NCBI GenBank assembly: GCA_021823305.1
Contig: JAKAOE010000025.1
Coordinates: 1 to 10,598, forward strand
From: Acidobacteriota bacterium
GTDB taxonomy: Bacteria > Acidobacteriota > Terriglobia > Terriglobales > SCQP01
Length of the DNA: 10,598 bases
Direction of reading: 5' to 3'
This document shows positions 8,211 to 10,598 of this stretch, piece after piece. The notes beneath the pieces were generated by a model, which saw only the letters and a list, made by a program, of their open reading frames with translations, did no database searches and was not told the origin of the DNA. Both the position numbers and the translations under genes were made by a program. Within the stretch, counting starts at the first letter, position 1, and every line of letters starts with the position of its first letter.

Positions 8211-8891
8211 ATGGATAGGAAGAAGCCGGCTCGTCAGGCCGCGCCGGGACCGGAACGTGTGCGAGCGTGGATCCACAGTGTGCTCAACCCGCTCATTGAG
8301 GGTTTGGAGCAGGAGATTGCGCTGCTTGCGCACGGAGAATTCGGTTGGCGGGCCGGGGGACGGTTCTCCGAGTTGATCCCCGTACTGGAGCAGCGGGTCG
8401 GGTATGATCAGCAGCCAAATCTCGAGGATTTCGCCGCCGAGAACCCTGAGTTTCGTGCAGCGTTTGCAAAACACGACGAGCTGCTCCACAGCGCGGAAAG
8501 CGCGGCCACCGCGATATTCGAGCGCTTGGCCGGCGATCCAGCGTTCAAGGCGCTTGTGGATCAGTCCTACCAGCGGTACCTTGCGGGTGGCACCGATCCC
8601 CTTGCCGCCAACTTGAGGCGCGACTGGCTGCCGGCGCATGCCGCCGAGCTGCTGATTAATGACACCCGAGTTCTGCCGACCTACCACGTGCTCAGTGCGT
8701 TCTGGGCGGGCGCGAGAAAGGACCTCGAAGCTTGGACCCGGGACGGAGACCGGCGGGTTCTGGAGGCGCGGCTCACGTCGCTCCGAAGAAATGACGAATC
8801 GCTCGCGAGCCGCCTCAGGGGCAAGCGGCGGGATCTCGCCGCACGGTACGACGTCCCTTGGGCGCCGGTGGCGGGCGGCGCTCGCGCGTGA
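8211..8891 (+). CDS. Hypothetical helical protein, first gene of a two-gene cassette
   Basis: I do not recognise the family of this soluble 226-residue protein, which is rich in Ala, Arg and Glu and predicted to be almost all helix. There is no signal peptide, membrane span or Cys cluster. The N-terminus is basic (MDRKKPARQA), and the last 50 residues are strongly Arg-rich, suggesting contact with nucleic acid or an acidic partner. It holds two Rx5H strings (R137 to H143 and R153 to H159). These resemble the HEPN RNase motif spacing, but no other HEPN feature is evident. An alternative start at 8187 adds 8 residues; 8211 is chosen because of the TACGAT box just before it. Its stop overlaps the next start as GTGA. 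Two counted 60-base lines in it (8401-8460, 8461-8520) are 55% and 62% GC, lower than leuS lines (65-87%), suggesting acquired DNA. Confidence 0.72.
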   Translation: MDRKKPARQAAPGPERVRAWIHSVLNPLIEGLEQEIALLAHGEFGWRAGGRFSELIPVLEQRVGYDQQPNLEDFAAENPEFRAAFAKHDELLHSAESAATAIFERLAGDPAFKALVDQSYQRYLAGGTDPLAANLRRDWLPAHAAELLINDTRVLPTYHVLSAFWAGARKDLEAWTRDGDRRVLEARLTSLRRNDESLASRLRGKRRDLAARYDVPWAPVAGGARA

Positions 8892-9178
8892 GGGTCCTGC
8901 ATCCGCTCATCGTGGACACGGGCGTGTTGCGCGAATTGGCGACTTTTGACGCCATCCGGAGGGGCGCGCGCAGGCTTAAACGCGGGAATGAGATCACCGC
9001 AGTCGAGAAGCGCCAGTTGGTTGAAGAGGCGCTGACCCGCAAGTGCAGCTTGGTTCTAGCGAGTACGGCGCTAGCCGTGGAACTGCGCTGGTGGATTCGC
9101 GAGTCGCACGCCGATCCGCGACTTCTCTGGACGGTTGTGCGCGACCTCTATGATGAGTTCAAGATCCAGGAACGGTGA
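8888..9178 (+). CDS. Small hypothetical protein with PIN-like N-terminal strand motif
   Basis: A GTG at 8888 overlaps the stop of the previous gene (GTGA, 8888-8891), the classic layout for translational coupling, so the 96-residue product is probably made together with its neighbour. A TTG at 8858 in the same frame would extend it by 10 residues, but the overlap makes GTG more likely. The opening LIVDTGVLREL (Asp10) resembles the first strand and catalytic Asp of PIN-domain nucleases. SLVLASTALAVELRWW with Glu65 resembles the second PIN motif. The last two acidic motifs of a PIN domain, and about 30-40 residues, are missing, so it is either a truncated PIN, a degenerate form, or an unrelated fold. 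Line 9001-9060 is 58% GC. Coding status is well supported by the overlap; function is uncertain. Confidence 0.66.
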   Translation: MRVLHPLIVDTGVLRELATFDAIRRGARRLKRGNEITAVEKRQLVEEALTRKCSLVLASTALAVELRWWIRESHADPRLLWTVVRDLYDEFKIQER

Positions 9179-9237
9179 AAAGCGCCATGGGCTTTCTGCT
9201 CAGCGACCTCCCCTACGTTACATTCTGAGAGCCTCGC

Positions 9238-10083
9238 TCATCGGTTGACGGCGAGGAGGGCGACGGCGAGGAGGATCAGGGCGACGCCGACCCACTGGTG
9301 GCGGCTGAGGCGCTCGCGCAGGAAGAGCACCGCCAGCACCAGGGTCCAGACGCTGAACAGGCCGCTCAAGGCGGAGTCCACGGAGACGGGCAGTTGGCGC
9401 GCGCCGGCGGCGTAGAACAGGTAGGCGAGGCTGTCGAGCAAGCCGGTGGCCCAGAGCCAACCGGAGCGAAACAAGCCGCGCGGCAGGCGGCGGCCGAAGA
9501 GGAGCGGGGGGGCGAGCAGCAGGGCGCCCACTACGCGGAAGACCAGCACCGGGGCGGCGGCGGAGTTGGCGGCGGCGGCAGCGGCGAGGGCGTAGAAGAC
9601 GGCGCCGAAGGTAAGCGCGCTGGCCACCGCGGCGGGCAGCGCCCAGCGGCCGGCGGGGGTGGGGCGGTCCTGGGCGGCGCCGGCGCTGGCGAGCAGCGTG
9701 CCGGCGATGACGCCGGCGACGGCCAGGCCCATGCCGAAGCCCAGGCGCTCGCCGGAGATGAGAAAGGCGAGAAAAGCCGAGACCACCGGGTAGGCGGCGG
9801 TGATGGGCGAGACCAGCGACAACGGGCCGTGCTCGAGGGCGTAGTAAAAAAATACGCCGCCGATGGTGTTGCCCACCGCCAGCGCCGCCAAGCCGGGCAG
9901 GTGCGGCGCCCCCAACGTGAACGCGCCCGCCGCCCAGGCGAGGCCGAGCGCCAGCGCCCCGACGGTGTTCATGCCCCAGACGGTGGCCCAGAAGCCGAAC
10001 TGATTCGAGGTCTTCTTGGCGCAAAAATCGGCGGTGCCCCAGGCGAGCGCCGCGCCGAGACCCCAGGTGAGGGCAAGGTTCAC
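9238..10083 (-). CDS. EamA/DMT-superfamily transporter, ten membrane spans
   Basis: Inner-membrane carrier of the drug/metabolite transporter superfamily, usually an exporter of amino acids or other small metabolites. The 281-residue protein shows two tandem EamA repeats (about 5-135 and 147-280) of five hydrophobic helices each. A polar linker with AQDRPTPAGR separates them. Typical features include WGTADFCAKK after the first helix, the GGVFFYYALEHGPLSLVSPI motif at the helix 3-4 region of repeat 1, and its counterpart LAYLFYAAGARQLPVSVDSA in repeat 2. Each half ends with a short basic loop after LISGERLG or FLRERLS. The start is a GTG, with TAGTGT 7 bases upstream and no Shine-Dalgarno. Substrate cannot be read from sequence. 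It is divergent from hutU, so a link to histidine or glutamate metabolism is possible but unproven. Confidence 0.9.
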   Translation of the reverse strand: MNLALTWGLGAALAWGTADFCAKKTSNQFGFWATVWGMNTVGALALGLAWAAGAFTLGAPHLPGLAALAVGNTIGGVFFYYALEHGPLSLVSPITAAYPVVSAFLAFLISGERLGFGMGLAVAGVIAGTLLASAGAAQDRPTPAGRWALPAAVASALTFGAVFYALAAAAAANSAAAPVLVFRVVGALLLAPPLLFGRRLPRGLFRSGWLWATGLLDSLAYLFYAAGARQLPVSVDSALSGLFSVWTLVLAVLFLRERLSRHQWVGVALILLAVALLAVNR

Positions 10084-10090
10084 GTTTAGG

Positions 10091-10096
10091 ACACTA
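10091..10096 (-). promoter_or_regulatory. Candidate -10 box (TAGTGT) for the DMT transporter
   Basis: The minus strand reads GCTAGTGT, then 7 bases, then GTG. The position matches the other TANNNT boxes in the window, though the hexamer itself is a poor TATAAT match. It is overlapped by one arm of the 10092-10114 inverted repeat, so a protein bound there would block it. Confidence 0.35.
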
Positions 10097-10114
10097 GCAG
10101 AGACCGGGCTAGTG
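10092..10114. repeat. Perfect 7-base inverted repeat, possible operator
   Basis: CACTAGC at 10092-10098 and its exact reverse complement GCTAGTG at 10108-10114 are separated by 9 bases. The centre-to-centre distance is 16 bases. It lies between the divergent transporter and hutU genes and covers the transporter's candidate -10. No T-run follows either arm, so a terminator is unlikely. A dimeric repressor site is the simplest reading, but chance cannot be excluded. Confidence 0.4.
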
Positions 10115-10148
10115 ACGGCGGGTTCATCTATCCTTAACTTTCGTGGAC

Positions 10149-10154
10149 TAGACT
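10149..10154 (+). promoter_or_regulatory. Candidate -10 box (TAGACT) for hutU
   Basis: TAGACT stands 6 bases before the hutU ATG. The intervening AAAAGA is only a weak ribosome site. The placement matches the leaderless-type pattern at other unit heads. There is no convincing -35 at 17 bases upstream. Confidence 0.35.
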
Positions 10155-10160
10155 AAAAGA

Positions 10161-10598
10161 ATGCCGAACCCATCGCCGGTGGATTCCGCCCTGGATGCGC
10201 CGCCGAGCGCCCCGATCCGGGCACCACGGGGCACGCAGTTGCGCTGCCGCGGCTGGGCGCAGGAGGCGGCGCTGCGCATGTTGATGAACAACCTCGATCC
10301 GGAGGTGGGCGAGCGGCCGCAGGAGCTGGTGGTGTACGGCGGGCGCGGGAAGGCGGCGCGCAACTGGGCCTGCTACCACGCCATCGTGGCGGCGCTGGAG
10401 AAGCTGGGCGACGAGGAGACGCTGCTGATCCAGTCGGGCAAGCCGGTGGGGATTTTCCCCACCCACAGCTATGCGCCGCGGGTGCTGATCGCGAATTCCA
10501 ACATCGTGGGCCACTGGGCGAATTGGGAGACCTTCGACGAGCTCGACCGCAAGGGGCTGATGATGTACGGGCAGATGACCGCCGGGAGCTGGATTTAC
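10161..10598 (+). CDS. hutU: Urocanate hydratase (urocanase), 5' part
   Basis: Second enzyme of histidine degradation; converts urocanate to 4-imidazolone-5-propionate in the cytoplasm, using tightly bound NAD+ as an electrophile. The first 146 residues are present and the frame is open at the window end, about a quarter of the usual ~560. Family signatures are continuous from residue ~21: [12 protein letters not shown], then [15 protein letters not shown], then [14 protein letters not shown]. They continue with [22 protein letters not shown] and [15 protein letters not shown]. The GGxGKAARN segment belongs to the NAD-binding part; the variable position here is Arg. A short Pro-rich leader of about 20 residues precedes the conserved region. 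The remaining hut genes, if present, would lie downstream outside the window. Confidence 0.96.
   Translation, partial: MPNPSPVDSALDAPPSAPIRAPRGTQLRCRGWAQEAALRMLMNNLDPEVGERPQELVVYGGRGKAARNWACYHAIVAALEKLGDEETLLIQSGKPVGIFPTHSYAPRVLIANSNIVGHWANWETFDELDRKGLMMYGQMTAGSWIY

Noticed and set aside
7270..8376. A 368-codon plus-strand frame opposite Hsp20 and the 270-residue gene
   Set aside because: It overlaps three better-supported genes, including the Hsp20 start. Its composition looks like an antisense shadow and it has no ribosome site.
9179..9195. Hairpin AAAGC-7-GCTTT just after the small cassette gene, possible terminator
   Set aside because: The stem is only 5 base pairs with two G-C pairs and is not followed by a T-run; too weak to call.
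9298..10089. A 263-codon plus-strand frame opposite the DMT transporter
   Set aside because: Gly/Ala/Glu/Gln-rich low-complexity product exactly antisense to a clear ten-helix transporter.

Overview
The window is about 10.6 kb of very GC-rich bacterial chromosome (some stretches of leuS exceed 80% GC). It is densely packed with genes, with no RNA genes, no insertion sequences and no CRISPR array. The mix of gene types fits a soil-type Acidobacteriota (Terriglobia-like) genome: a GT87-type membrane glycosyltransferase, an ECF sigma/zinc-finger anti-sigma pair with a Spy-like third gene, Hsp20 and a histidine-degradation gene. Starts that lack a Shine-Dalgarno but carry a TANNNT box just upstream fit the same picture. 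This placement is an inference from style, not from a phylogenetic comparison.

Layout. (1) 1-4907, plus strand: the 3' end of a polytopic GT87/DUF2029-like protein, then leuS (leucyl-tRNA synthetase) and, 7 bases later, guaA (GMP synthase). (2) 5069-6674, plus strand: a compact three-gene operon of ECF sigma factor, zinc-finger anti-sigma factor with one membrane span, and a membrane-anchored Spy/CpxP-like protein. This looks like an envelope-stress sensing and response unit. (3) 6776-8151, minus strand: a small heat-shock protein (Hsp20) preceded by an unrecognised 270-residue protein with an N-terminal CCCH zinc-knuckle-like motif. The two may share a transcript. (4) 8211-9178, plus strand: two unrecognised genes overlapping by 4 bases (GTGA), lower in GC than leuS where counted. 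The second begins with a PIN-nuclease-like strand motif but is too short for a full PIN domain. This is the only accessory-looking part of the window and the best candidate for something undescribed. (5) 9238-10083, minus strand: a ten-helix EamA/DMT transporter. It diverges from (6) 10161-10598, plus strand, the 5' part of hutU (urocanate hydratase), which runs off the end.

The most informative non-coding signal is a recurring TANNNT hexamer 6-10 bases upstream of five start codons that have no Shine-Dalgarno. All five are at the head of a likely transcription unit: leuS, the 270-residue gene, the 226-residue gene, the DMT transporter and hutU. That spacing puts the transcript start at or within a few bases of the start codon, so these mRNAs would be leaderless or nearly so. 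Two other genes, the Spy-like gene and Hsp20, have strong GGAGG-type sites exactly 8 bases from a start. A second notable signal is a perfect 7-base inverted repeat (CACTAGC / GCTAGTG) covering the -10 box of the transporter, which could be a repressor site.
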